Shown: positions 7,956 through 16,452 of the stretch, piece by piece
Layout of the letters: each line of letters begins with the position of its first letter
Position numbering within the stretch: the stretch's first letter is position 1
DNA from: Desulfatibacillum sp.
GTDB taxonomy: Bacteria; Desulfobacterota; Desulfobacteria; Desulfobacterales; Desulfatibacillaceae
Assembly: GCA_016342355.1 (NCBI GenBank)
Contig: JAEINP010000005.1
Coordinates: 1 to 64,000 of the forward strand
Length of the DNA stretch: 64,000 bases
Direction: 5' to 3'
Notes under the pieces: generated by a model
What the model was told of the DNA's origin: nothing
Databases searched by the model: none
Seen by the model: only the letters and a program-made list of their open reading frames with translations
Translations under genes and position numbers: made by a program

Positions 7956-9965
7956 TTATTCGAAATAGAGGGCCATTTCACAGAACCAGGTTGTCCCGGG
8001 ATCTTCGTAATAGACCATGGTGCGGTATTTCTCGTTGAAGATGTTGTCCACGGAAAGGGAAAGATCCGCTTTCTTCAACTTCCAACGATCCTTAAGAACC
8101 GTTTTGGTGGCTTTGAAATCCACCACCCATGAGCTGTTCATATAAATCTGTTCATCCAGGGCATTATACTTGGTGTTGGTATCATTTACATGTTGGTCAC
8201 CGGAATAACGCACGGCCAGGCAGGCGGTAATGTCATCGGGTTTCTTATAGGTCACGTCCCAATTGAACATGTGCTCGGGCGCGTAAGTCAGGGTTTTGCC
8301 TTCCAGGGTTGGGTCTGTGGGGTTTTCGTCCACTTCAGCCACGTTGTATGTATAGTTGGCTCCTGTGCTCCATTCAGGAGTAAGGAAAAAGTCCAGGTTT
8401 AGCTCCGCACCCGTGGATTTTGTTTTTCCCATATTTTCATTGATATAGGTGTTGTTGGAAGTAAAATTTGAAAGGATCTTGTCTTCTGTATAGGCATAAA
8501 AGCCAACCAGCTTGACGTTGGCAAGGTTGCCGAACCAATGGTCTACGCCCAATTCAAAGGAGTGGGTTTTTTCCGGTTTCAGGTCCGGGTTGGGAATGCG
8601 TTTGTTGCCTCCAGCGGTGCGGTCGTCATACAACTGGGTGGCTGTGGGAGTGTTGAAGCCCTGTCCGTAATTTCCCCAAACCGATGTGGAAGTATTGAAA
8701 TTGTAACGCAGCCCTGCCCTGGGGCTCCAGTTATCCTCGGTCCTGTCCGCCGGGGTTTTGTCTATGTAATTGCCAAAGAAGTTGTCGTAATCTTTCCAAT
8801 CGTCGTAACGAAGGCCAGCTGAGAAAATCAGGTTGCTGGTTATCTTCCAGGTGTCCTGGGCATAAACCGCCCAGGTTTCTTGGGAAAAACGGATTAGGTT
8901 TAACTGGCTGTTGGTGTTCCAGTCCCGATAGTCCTGTTCTTCTGTAGTGTCGTTATGAAAATACCCGAAGGTCAGGGTGTTTTTGCCCTCCCAAAAATGA
9001 CCCGAAAATTGTACGTCAACGGGAATGGCTGTATAGTCGGTATAACGGCGTTGATGGGGGGTGTAATAGTTGGTTCCGCCCTTGTCGTAGGTGTGTAAAA
9101 GATCATCCACATGGTAGGCGAAGTTAACCTGCATGTCGAACATATCTCCCAGGCCCTGGTTAAACAGCACATTGGCGTAATTCCGTTCCCATTCGCCGCC
9201 GTAATACACCCGGCCCCGCATATAGTCATCCCAGGAGTAATCATAAAAAAGGGAAAGGGAAGAAGCCTTGGCAAACTCATACTTGCCCGAAACCGCAGCC
9301 CCGGACTTATTGTATTTGCACTTGTTGATCATGTGGATAGTGGCGTTGTTATTGTTGGTGACAACGTTTTCACCGGCGGAACCGTTCTGGTAGCCGGTAA
9401 CGGCAAAACCCACGTTGTCTTCACTGCCTTCCACCAGCACGCTGCCCCGATAGGTCCCGGAAGTGCCTCCGCCGCCCCTGACAGTGGCCTTTAACTTATC
9501 GCTGCCTTTTTTGGTGATGATGTTGATGACACCGCCGCTGGCATTGGCGCCGTATAAAGCGGAGGCAGGCCCCCTGACAATTTCAACTCGCTCGATGATT
9601 TCATTGGGGACGGACTGGCTCATTTTGAAATCCACGGGCAACCCATTGATAAGAATGACGGTGTTGCCCACGCCGCCCCGCATACGTACTGTTGCGGGAA
9701 ATGGCGCATAGGCCCTGGCCACGGTCATTCCCGGGATATTGCGAAGCAAATCCACAAAATCCCCGTTGGGCTGGGAGCGCAGTTCAAGCACCTCCTTGTC
9801 CAGTATTTCCACCGAAGCCGCGATTTCCCTAAGTGGGGTGTCGGTCTTGGTGGCTGTGACAACCATTTGGTCCAGGGTCTGGGCAGCCTCCTCCTGAGCA
9901 AAACCCGGCGTACATAGCAGGGCCATGCTGATCAAACTTGCAACAAAAATATACTTCTTCCTCAT
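7956..9965 (-). CDS. TonB-dependent outer-membrane receptor
   Basis: A 669-residue ligand-gated outer-membrane barrel. Signal peptide MRKKYIFVASLISM...GFA, then a TonB-box-like DQMVVTAT, a plug domain (about 40-160) with MRGGVGNTVILINGLPV, ERVEIVRGPASALYG and GGVINIITKKG, and a barrel ending in the aromatic residue Phe followed by Glu. The ATG at 9965 was chosen for its signal peptide and the AGGAGG just upstream; a 49-residue longer frame is non-signal sequence. It is first in an operon with an Opp/Nik-type ABC importer. This arrangement suits import of a bulky chelate such as a metallophore complex. The ligand is not identifiable; it is related to siderophore, haem and cobalamin receptors. 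Confidence 0.93.
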   Translation of the reverse strand: MRKKYIFVASLISMALLCTPGFAQEEAAQTLDQMVVTATKTDTPLREIAASVEILDKEVLELRSQPNGDFVDLLRNIPGMTVARAYAPFPATVRMRGGVGNTVILINGLPVDFKMSQSVPNEIIERVEIVRGPASALYGANASGGVINIITKKGSDKLKATVRGGGGTSGTYRGSVLVEGSEDNVGFAVTGYQNGSAGENVVTNNNNATIHMINKCKYNKSGAAVSGKYEFAKASSLSLFYDYSWDDYMRGRVYYGGEWERNYANVLFNQGLGDMFDMQVNFAYHVDDLLHTYDKGGTNYYTPHQRRYTDYTAIPVDVQFSGHFWEGKNTLTFGYFHNDTTEEQDYRDWNTNSQLNLIRFSQETWAVYAQDTWKITSNLIFSAGLRYDDWKDYDNFFGNYIDKTPADRTEDNWSPRAGLRYNFNTSTSVWGNYGQGFNTPTATQLYDDRTAGGNKRIPNPDLKPEKTHSFELGVDHWFGNLANVKLVGFYAYTEDKILSNFTSNNTYINENMGKTKSTGAELNLDFFLTPEWSTGANYTYNVAEVDENPTDPTLEGKTLTYAPEHMFNWDVTYKKPDDITACLAVRYSGDQHVNDTNTKYNALDEQIYMNSSWVVDFKATKTVLKDRWKLKKADLSLSVDNIFNEKYRTMVYYEDPGTTWFCEMALYFE

Positions 9966-10085
9966 TACCGCCTCCTGTTTGTTCGTTTTGCGATAGAATT
10001 TACAGGACGCGGAAACTCCCCCGTTTCCCAACCTTGACGGGAGCCGGCAATTGTGACAAGGTTTTGTCCAGGAACGGTGGAGTAT

Positions 10086-10134
10086 CCGTCGTCCGAGGGA
10101 GGACGGCGGCAACCTTTCGCTGAGGGACGCCGTC
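10086..10134 (-). promoter_or_regulatory. Candidate structured leader RNA upstream of the TonB receptor
   Basis: On the minus strand, a perfect 7-bp stem (10102-10108 with 10128-10134) encloses a loop containing GCGAAAGG. The 3' arm region can instead pair with the next bases (10088-10094 with 10101-10107, one mismatch). The two hairpins therefore exclude each other, as in riboswitches. It lies about 120-170 bases before the receptor start. It does not match the cobalamin riboswitch present later in this window. Some features recall molybdenum-cofactor leader RNAs, but this could not be tested. Confidence 0.35.
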
Positions 10135-10213
10135 TTCCCGCCTTTCTTTCTGAATCAATTCAATTTTTTCCCGCTCATTTTCATCCCAATACCGATCCCC
10201 TTGTAAAAACCAT

Positions 10214-10262
10214 AAAAAAAGCCACGAACATTTCTCCCGTTAACGGAAAAAACCTTCGTGGC
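10214..10262 (-). terminator. Intrinsic terminator on the minus strand in the divergent intergenic region
   Basis: An 8-bp stem, GCCACGAA (10221-10228) with TTCGTGGC (10255-10262), encloses an inner 10-base palindrome CCGTTAACGG. Read on the minus strand it ends in seven U residues (10220-10214). It sits about 250 bases before the receptor start, so it may be an attenuator for the uptake operon if the promoter lies further upstream. Confidence 0.6.
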
Positions 10263-10299
10263 TTGATTAAAGACTATTCAGTTTGGTTTACTGCCTGAG

Positions 10300-10319
10300 T
10301 GTACAACTTCTATTGCACA
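10300..10319. promoter_or_regulatory. Operator-like dyad between receptor and methyltransferase genes
   Basis: TGTACAA (10300-10306), six bases, then TTGCACA (10313-10319): a 7-bp inverted repeat with one mismatch. It is located in the 421-base region between the divergent TonB operon and the methyltransferase gene. A shared regulator could act here. No regulator gene is adjacent. Confidence 0.35.
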
Positions 10320-10386
10320 ATTGGGGGTGACCATACATGAGTGTTCGTTTGGTTGTCAATATAAATTGGGATTAAGGGAGGTAAGC

Positions 10387-11223
10387 ATGACAAGGATGGA
10401 TAGGGATTGGAATTTGGTTTGGAAAGAGCAAATGGAAAAGCACAGGGCCTCGGACGGAGGCAGGGACTGCGTGGATTTTTGGGCCAAAGCCTCCACGGCG
10501 AAAATTTACGAAAAATCGGCCCGGACAACCCAGGGTCCGAGAATCGCCAGGATGATGGAGGACATCACTTCAAACAATCATAAACGGGTTTTAGACATAG
10601 GGGCTGGACCAGGAATATTGTCCATTCCCCTGGCGAAAAAGGTGGAACACGTTACCGCCGTGGAACCGGCCAAGGGAATGATCGATCGGCTTAGAGAGGA
10701 AATGACCGCCCAAAATGTCCAAAATCTATCTTGTGTGGAAAAACGTTGGGAAGACGTGGACCTTATGCAAGACCTGCAAGGGCCTTACGACGCTGTGGTT
10801 TGCTCGTTCGCCCTGGGTATGGACGACATCCGGGCCGCCCTGGAAAAAATGGCAGCCGCGTCAAGCTCCAGGGTTTACCTATATTGGTTTGCAGGCGATT
10901 CCTCCTGGAATGTTCACTATAAGGAGTTGTACCCCATGCTCCATGACCGACAATACGAATCCATGCCAGATTCCAGTGTGCTCATGGGTGTCCTGGAACA
11001 AATGGGGGTAATATTTGAGGCTTCACCATTTTCCTATTCAAGCCAAAGCGATTTCGCCAACTTGCCGGAAGCGGTAGGCTTTTACCGGTACAGATATAAC
11101 GTTAAAACGCCTGAACATGAATCGTTGTTGTCAGAATACCTGGATAAAACCCTGAGAAAAGAGAATGGAAAGAGGGTGCTGGATATCCACGCCAAGTGCA
11201 TGGGTATTAGTTTTTCGGTGTAA
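10387..11223 (+). CDS. SAM-dependent methyltransferase, divergent to the TonB operon
   Basis: A 278-residue class I methyltransferase. Motif I RVLDIGAGPGILSIPLA lies near residues 62-78, motif II VTAVEPAKGMI about 15 residues on, and a motif IV-like YDAVVCSFALGM follows. The start at 10387 follows GGGAGGTAAGC; a 22-residue longer frame lacks a site. The N-terminus WNLVWKEQMEKH and the DFWAKAS stretch resemble methyltransferases found beside TonB/Opp-type uptake clusters in anaerobic deltaproteobacteria (recalled, not searched). Divergent position and shared intergenic region suggest co-regulation with uptake. It may modify the imported ligand or a chelator; the reaction is unknown. Confidence 0.85.
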   Translation: MTRMDRDWNLVWKEQMEKHRASDGGRDCVDFWAKASTAKIYEKSARTTQGPRIARMMEDITSNNHKRVLDIGAGPGILSIPLAKKVEHVTAVEPAKGMIDRLREEMTAQNVQNLSCVEKRWEDVDLMQDLQGPYDAVVCSFALGMDDIRAALEKMAAASSSRVYLYWFAGDSSWNVHYKELYPMLHDRQYESMPDSSVLMGVLEQMGVIFEASPFSYSSQSDFANLPEAVGFYRYRYNVKTPEHESLLSEYLDKTLRKENGKRVLDIHAKCMGISFSV

Positions 11224-11260
11224 AAAGAATAAAATCAAGGTGCGGTTCAGCCAGGGCAGG

Positions 11261-11992
11261 TCAGGAATATTCGTCCATAAGCCAGTACCGCATGGGATTG
11301 GCGCTTGCCTTGGCTGCTTCGAACATGGCTTTTCTATCCAGGGACACGCGGCGGGCTTCCACGCTTAGGCATCCATTTTCTTCCGAGATAATGGCATACT
11401 CCGCATGGTCCAGGAGTTGGGGGGTATTACGAACCAGGAATTCCCGGAACGGAAGGCCTACGCTGCCCGGATTGACAATGAGTCCGCCCCGGTGTTGCCT
11501 CACCATTTGGATGTGGGTATGGCCGCAAGCCATGATTTTGCCTTCCAGGCCCTGAATCATGCGGTCGATTTCAGCGTCCGGGGTTCGGGCCAGAATATTG
11601 TCCATGTGAGACAGGGGAGAGCCGTGAAAGGCAAGAAGGCTGGTTTCATCGCTAAGTATAACCTCCAGGACCTGGTGGAATTCGCCCATCCAGTCGATTT
11701 CCTCCCTGGATAGTTGTTCCCGGCACCAGTCCACGGCTTCGATAATGTAGTCCACTTCCGTGTATTGATGTATGAGGTCAGGATCAAACAGAAAGGCGTC
11801 GTGGTTTCCCAGAACGCAGGGGCACTTTATTTCCCGAAGCCTTTTAACCACGGCGCAGGGGTCAGGCCCCAGGGTGGCCACGTCCCCCAGGCACACCACC
11901 TGATCAATCCCCCCTGCATGTTCAATATCCTGCAGCACGGTTTTCAGGGCTATGTCGTTACCGTGGATGTCTGAAATAAGAGCGATTCGCAA
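11261..11992 (-). CDS. Metallophosphoesterase, YfcE/MJ0936-like
   Basis: Small calcineurin-like phosphoesterase of about 243 residues with the dimetal signature in order: SDIHGN near the N-terminus, CLGDVATLGPDP, VLGNHD, then CGHTHIQ and a late NPGSVGLPF. Such proteins hydrolyse phosphodiesters or nucleotides and are cytoplasmic. The start is taken as TTG at 11992, because AAAGGAGAG lies just upstream and the protein then begins LRIALISDIHG, as homologues do. A TTG at 12022 gives ten more residues with a weaker site. It is convergent with the methyltransferase gene. Substrate unknown. Confidence 0.85.
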   Translation of the reverse strand: MRIALISDIHGNDIALKTVLQDIEHAGGIDQVVCLGDVATLGPDPCAVVKRLREIKCPCVLGNHDAFLFDPDLIHQYTEVDYIIEAVDWCREQLSREEIDWMGEFHQVLEVILSDETSLLAFHGSPLSHMDNILARTPDAEIDRMIQGLEGKIMACGHTHIQMVRQHRGGLIVNPGSVGLPFREFLVRNTPQLLDHAEYAIISEENGCLSVEARRVSLDRKAMFEAAKASANPMRYWLMDEYS

Positions 11993-12244
11993 GCTTTTCC
12001 ACCTCTCCTTTATCCCTATCAATGAACTCCATAGCGCATTTTTCCCTATTTTATCTTAAGTTGTCAAGACAGTTTATTATTTGGTATCAATGTGTTAAAT
12101 ACATCACACTTCAAATCAGTTTTACTGTCATTATATCATACAACAAAACATTCAAAATGTGTCTTATCGTGAGGGATATGGAAGCGGTAAAAAAGTTTCA
12201 ATTACTCAAGTAAACCGCAAGGCCCAACCGTGCTACTCAAGTAA

Positions 12245-13351
12245 TCATATCTTGGATATGGATGATTTTCTGCTTTTACCCCATGCATCGGCGGCTTTGA
12301 TCATGTCCACAATCACTTCCGGAGAGGTTTCAAACGGTTCGTTGTACATGCTTTCCTCCGAAGCGCAAGCCTTTTCAGCCACCTGGAACAGGTCCTGGTC
12401 CGTCACTCCCTCAATGCCTAAATCGGTCAGGGTTGTAGGAAGTCCTATGGATTCGCAAAACCCGTAAATCTCGTCCATAACCGTGGGATGTTTATCAGTC
12501 AGGAACAAGGAAACCAGTACGCCAAAGGCCACCTTTTCTCCATGATAATAATTTTTTACCTCCGGAAGCACTGTCAGGCCGTTATGGATGGAGTGGCATG
12601 AGGCCAGACCGGCGCTCTCAAAGCCCACGCCGCTGAGCAGGGTGTTCGCCTCCACCACACGTTCCAAGGCGGGTGTTACAGCCCGGGCCGTGCACGAGGT
12701 CAGGGCCGCCACGCCGTAATCCCTAATAGTGTCCCAGCAGAGCCTGGCCAGGGAATAGGCGGTCATGGAGCCTATCGCTCCGGCGATATTCGGGGCTCGT
12801 TTCACGCGACAGGATTCGGCTTCAAACCAGGTTGCCAATGCGTCCCCCATGCCGGCGGCCAGAAAACGGGCAGGCGCCTGTGCCACCACGCGGGTATCCA
12901 CTATCACCACGTCCGGGTTGCGCGGCAAACAATCCACTCTGGAGAAGACTCCTTTCGGGGTGTAGACCACGCATACGGAACTGCACGGGGCGTCCGTGGA
13001 GGCTATGGTGGGGACCATGATGGCGGGAACACGGGCAAGATGGGCTACGGCCTTGGCCGCGTCCAGGGTTTTGCCTCCACCCAGGCCAACCACCAGGTCG
13101 CAGCCGCCCTGCTTGCACGCATTGAAAAGCCGTTGAATTTCCTCGTCAGAGCATTCCCGTCCAAAGGGTTCGGCCACAATCCGGCATTTGTCGGAAAAAT
13201 CCGGCAAAACAGAGGGCAATAAGTGCTTCTGTGAAGAGGGCGAAGCGATCAGGAAAGCCTTGCTGCCTAATCTTGCACATTCGCCGCCCAACGTGGATAA
13301 TGCATCCCGGCCTTGTATGTAACGGCCTGGAAATAAAGTTATACTTATCAT
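12245..13351 (-). CDS. gldA: Glycerol dehydrogenase (NAD-dependent)
   Basis: Oxidises glycerol to dihydroxyacetone with NAD; 368 residues, the normal GldA length. It closely follows E. coli GldA by eye: PGRYIQG start, GLGGGKTLDAAKAVAH nucleotide site, PTIASTDAPCS, metal-ligand Asp in GMGDALATWFEA, GVGFESAGLASCHSIHNGLT and YYHGEKVAFG, with both metal-ligand His. The start at 13351 follows AAGGAGTCCGCC and puts the conserved PGRYIQG where expected; the longer frame to 13447 would run into the preceding tsaD gene. It may use glycerol from lipid turnover or make it in reverse. It lies 67 bases after tsaD on the same strand and may be cotranscribed. Confidence 0.95.
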   Translation of the reverse strand: MISITLFPGRYIQGRDALSTLGGECARLGSKAFLIASPSSQKHLLPSVLPDFSDKCRIVAEPFGRECSDEEIQRLFNACKQGGCDLVVGLGGGKTLDAAKAVAHLARVPAIMVPTIASTDAPCSSVCVVYTPKGVFSRVDCLPRNPDVVIVDTRVVAQAPARFLAAGMGDALATWFEAESCRVKRAPNIAGAIGSMTAYSLARLCWDTIRDYGVAALTSCTARAVTPALERVVEANTLLSGVGFESAGLASCHSIHNGLTVLPEVKNYYHGEKVAFGVLVSLFLTDKHPTVMDEIYGFCESIGLPTTLTDLGIEGVTDQDLFQVAEKACASEESMYNEPFETSPEVIVDMIKAADAWGKSRKSSISKI

Positions 13352-13418
13352 GGCGGACTCCTTGATGTCAGGATCAAACAGGGCGCGGCTTGCCCTGCTC
13401 AGTATTACGAATACAGCA

Positions 13419-14423
13419 TCACATTTTTTCAACGCGGGAAAACACATCGAGGTCCAGGGGAGCGCACTCTCCGGCGGCCAGGCTGTGGTATCCGGCGGCA
13501 GCGATCATGGCCGCGTTATCTCCACACAAAGAAAGATCGGGCAAATGGACCGACATGCCCGCCTTGTCAGCCATCAGGGTAATCCTTTCCCTCAAACAGG
13601 TATTGGCGGCCACGCCTCCGGCTACGGCCACCCTGGGGCAACCAAGACGCTTGGCCGCCAGGATGAGCTTGGTGGCCAAAACCTCCACCACCGCCTCCTG
13701 AAAACTGGCTGCGATATCCGGCTTTTCATTCTCCCAGGTGTCAGGATGGGTCTGGATGTACCGGTTGACCGAGGTCTTGATGCCGGAAAAGGAAAAATCG
13801 AACTTGTCCTTGTCCAGCCATGCCCGGGGAAAAGGGATTTTATGGGGGTCCCCGTCTTCCGCTATCTTCCCCACAATTTCTCCCCCCGGGTATCCCAGGC
13901 CCATGGCTTTGGATATTTTGTCAAAAGCCTCCCCCGCAGCATCGTCCCTGGTCTGGCCCATGACCTCCATATGTGTGGGAGAAGTCACCTTGTAAATGCT
14001 TGTGTGGCCGCCGGAAACCAGCAGGGCCGCAAAGGGAAATTGGGGAGGGGAGGGCGATAGCAAAACAGAGTGAATATGACCCCGCAAATGGTTTATACCC
14101 ACCCAGGGAATGCCCAAGGCAAAGGCATAGGCCTTGGCAAAGGAAAAACCCACCAGCAGAGCCCCCACCAGCCCGGGACCCCGGGTGACGGATATCCCGT
14201 CCAACTGTCGGGACGTAATCCCTGCTTCGGCCAAAGCCTGGCCCACAACCGGGACAATGCTTTCCAAATGCTTGCGGGAGGCCAGTTCGGGCACCACTCC
14301 TCCATAGGGGGCGTGGACGGCAATCTGGGAGGCCACCACCGAGGAAAGGATTGTATTTCCGCTGTTCACCACTGCCGCGGCGGTTTCGTCACAGGATGTT
14401 TCAATACCAAGGACTGTTTTCAT
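13419..14423 (-). CDS. tsaD: tRNA N6-adenosine threonylcarbamoyltransferase
   Basis: Transfers the threonylcarbamoyl group from TC-AMP to A37 of tRNAs reading ANN codons, as part of the TsaB-TsaD-TsaE complex. It has 334 residues, normal length. Diagnostic features: MKTVLGIETSCDETAAAVV at the N-terminus, metal-binding His pair in HLRGHIHS, GGHTSIY, GYPGG and VAGGVAANTCLRE. It starts 12 bases after the stop of the sugar-transferase fusion gene, so the two are probably in one transcript. An essential housekeeping gene; no oddities seen. Confidence 0.97.
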   Translation of the reverse strand: MKTVLGIETSCDETAAAVVNSGNTILSSVVASQIAVHAPYGGVVPELASRKHLESIVPVVGQALAEAGITSRQLDGISVTRGPGLVGALLVGFSFAKAYAFALGIPWVGINHLRGHIHSVLLSPSPPQFPFAALLVSGGHTSIYKVTSPTHMEVMGQTRDDAAGEAFDKISKAMGLGYPGGEIVGKIAEDGDPHKIPFPRAWLDKDKFDFSFSGIKTSVNRYIQTHPDTWENEKPDIAASFQEAVVEVLATKLILAAKRLGCPRVAVAGGVAANTCLRERITLMADKAGMSVHLPDLSLCGDNAAMIAAAGYHSLAAGECAPLDLDVFSRVEKM

Positions 14424-14435
14424 GGATTTCCGGAG

Positions 14436-16262
14436 TTATAGCTCTATATCTTCAATGCAAACACTGAATTTTTTTAAGAATAATTGATTATCACGGCAAA
14501 CGCCATTTATCCAGGCCAGTTTTTGTTCCGAGGGCGAGGTGTGTGCAATAACGATTCCTTTGATGCCCTCTTTTTCAAAAACATCTGAAAGGCCGTCCTT
14601 TGTGCCGTATATGGGGTAACCCTGGAGCCGTTTGTTCACCTTTAACGGATCGTCATCCAGAAAACCCGCTGGCACCAGATGCCGGTGTTTGTTATTGATG
14701 ATTTCCCGCAAAAGTATTTCCCCGCCTTTGCCAGCTCCGTACAGCAACACCTTGTTTCCCGTCAATTTGCTTCGGCTCATGGTATCCATGAACAGGCGAA
14801 AGGAACCGCGGGTAGCCAAAATCATGCCTGTAAGGGCCAGCCAGTCAATGATAAAAAGCCCCTTGGAAAAATCCTGAAAACGGAACACAAAGGTAATGAG
14901 GGTCACGCTGAACAGGGTGCCCAGCATGGTGGCTTTAAGATGCACATAAACGTCGTTGACGCTAAAGGAATCCCACACGCCCCTGTACACGCCCATTAGA
15001 TAGAAGGCTATGATTTTACAGGCAATCACCACAGGAAGGCTTTGGAGAAAAACCGGGAAATAGAATTCAAAATCATCCAGGTTAAACCGAAGCCTGTAAG
15101 ACAGGTAATAGGCAAAGGCGATTAATAAAAAGTCCATCAGCACCAGGGCAAGCTGGCGTTTATAGGTCAGTTCCATCAGGACCGGAGTGAAGGTTTTGTC
15201 CCTCAGAACCGAGAATTCCTTTTCCGGATACACCCGCAACTGGGCAAGGTAAACCCCCATGAGCAGGATGGCCAAAGCCAGGGGCACCAGGACCAACGGG
15301 GAGTTCATGGTATCGTGCCTATGCACGAATAAAGCCGCCAACCCGGATATGGAGGCAATGGCGTAGAGCGCCAAAGCCGCCTTCCGTTCAGACATGCCAA
15401 TGAGCACCAGCCGGTGAGAGGTATGGTCCTTGCCGCCCGTGGAGGCTTTTCTGCCTGAAAGCAGACGGATAAAAGTCACCAGGGAGGTATCGAATATGGG
15501 CACCATGAGGACCAGGATCGGACCGGCGTATCGGGGAAAAACTCCTGCCGGAGCCGCAAAACCTGCGTAGCAGATGCTCAGGAAAGCCAGGGAAAAGCCG
15601 ATCACCAGGCTTCCGCAATCGCCCATAAAAATGGAGGCTGGATTGAAATTGAAAATCAGGAACGCAGCCAGGGATCCGCACAGGATCAGGCAATACACAG
15701 CTAAAAGGAAGTTGGAATCCCACAACAGCATGGCCAGGAAAAACGAGGCCACCAGCCCTACGCCGGCGCAGAGGCCGTCCATGTTATCCAGCAAATTCAG
15801 GGCATTTGTGATGCCGACCAACCAGAATATGGTCACCATGGTGTCCAGGGTCATGGACTCGAACCAGCAAAGCCTGTACCCGAAAAAAGCCACCATCAGG
15901 GCCACCAGAATCTGGCCCAGGAGCTTGGTCTGAGGCTTGATCTTTAAAAAATCGTCCACCAGCCCCAATAAAAACAACAGGGTGATGCCAAGCCAGAGAA
16001 CCGCTCCGGCTCCGGGCCCGGCCTGGGTGGGAGCGATGCCGGGCACAAAAGTCTTGCCAATGGAAAAATCCGAAAGGAGGAACAGGGGAATGCTTATCCC
16101 TGCGTAGATGGCGATCCCTCCCATGAGGGCGGTGGGCTTTTGATGCCATCTGTCCGCTGTGGGATGGGCGAGCCAGTCTCGTTTATGGGCCACCCATTGC
16201 ACTAAGGGGGTGGCCACAAGACATAAGGCAAAAGCAGCAAGAGGATAATAGAGTGGGAGCAT
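14436..16262 (-). CDS. WecA-like sugar-phosphate transferase fused to a CapD-like N-terminal module
   Basis: A 608-residue membrane protein. Residues about 1-330 are an MraY/WecA-family (GT4) transferase that attaches a sugar phosphate to undecaprenyl phosphate. It has DRWHQKPTALMGG, the NLLDNMDGL metal motif, MGDCGSL and the late HTSHRL motif. From about 360, a second part has four hydrophobic helices and then a Rossmann segment (KVLLYGAGKGGE). This resembles the membrane and CoA-binding-like N-terminal region of CapD/WbpM-type nucleotide-sugar dehydratases, but it stops near IVIAHTSPSEQ. The catalytic SDR domain is absent, so the second half may sense or scaffold rather than catalyse. It probably starts O-antigen, exopolysaccharide or ECA-type glycans. 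Two other envelope-sugar loci lie elsewhere in the window. Confidence 0.88.
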   Translation of the reverse strand: MLPLYYPLAAFALCLVATPLVQWVAHKRDWLAHPTADRWHQKPTALMGGIAIYAGISIPLFLLSDFSIGKTFVPGIAPTQAGPGAGAVLWLGITLLFLLGLVDDFLKIKPQTKLLGQILVALMVAFFGYRLCWFESMTLDTMVTIFWLVGITNALNLLDNMDGLCAGVGLVASFFLAMLLWDSNFLLAVYCLILCGSLAAFLIFNFNPASIFMGDCGSLVIGFSLAFLSICYAGFAAPAGVFPRYAGPILVLMVPIFDTSLVTFIRLLSGRKASTGGKDHTSHRLVLIGMSERKAALALYAIASISGLAALFVHRHDTMNSPLVLVPLALAILLMGVYLAQLRVYPEKEFSVLRDKTFTPVLMELTYKRQLALVLMDFLLIAFAYYLSYRLRFNLDDFEFYFPVFLQSLPVVIACKIIAFYLMGVYRGVWDSFSVNDVYVHLKATMLGTLFSVTLITFVFRFQDFSKGLFIIDWLALTGMILATRGSFRLFMDTMSRSKLTGNKVLLYGAGKGGEILLREIINNKHRHLVPAGFLDDDPLKVNKRLQGYPIYGTKDGLSDVFEKEGIKGIVIAHTSPSEQKLAWINGVCRDNQLFLKKFSVCIEDIEL

Positions 16263-16452
16263 TTCCGTTTTGATTTTCAGAAAGGATTCTTTTTAGGTTT
16301 CCTGGACGCCTGCCCGGCGCCGGATTTTCCCGGCCCTCAGGAAGCGCAGGGCTGCTGGGCCGCTCCCTTGGCTATCCAGGCCATAAATCGGCCCCAGGCA
16401 GACAGGGGCTTGTTATCCTGGCTCGGAATCGGGCACTGTTCCGGTATTTTCC

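Noticed and set aside
9966-10112. 49-residue N-terminal extension of the TonB receptor
   Set aside because: The signal peptide and AGGAGG site fix the start at 9965.
10086-10134. Molybdenum-cofactor or cobalamin riboswitch before the TonB receptor
   Set aside because: The hairpins with GCGAAAGG recall such RNAs, but the cobalamin box is absent and I cannot run a covariance search, so no class was assigned.
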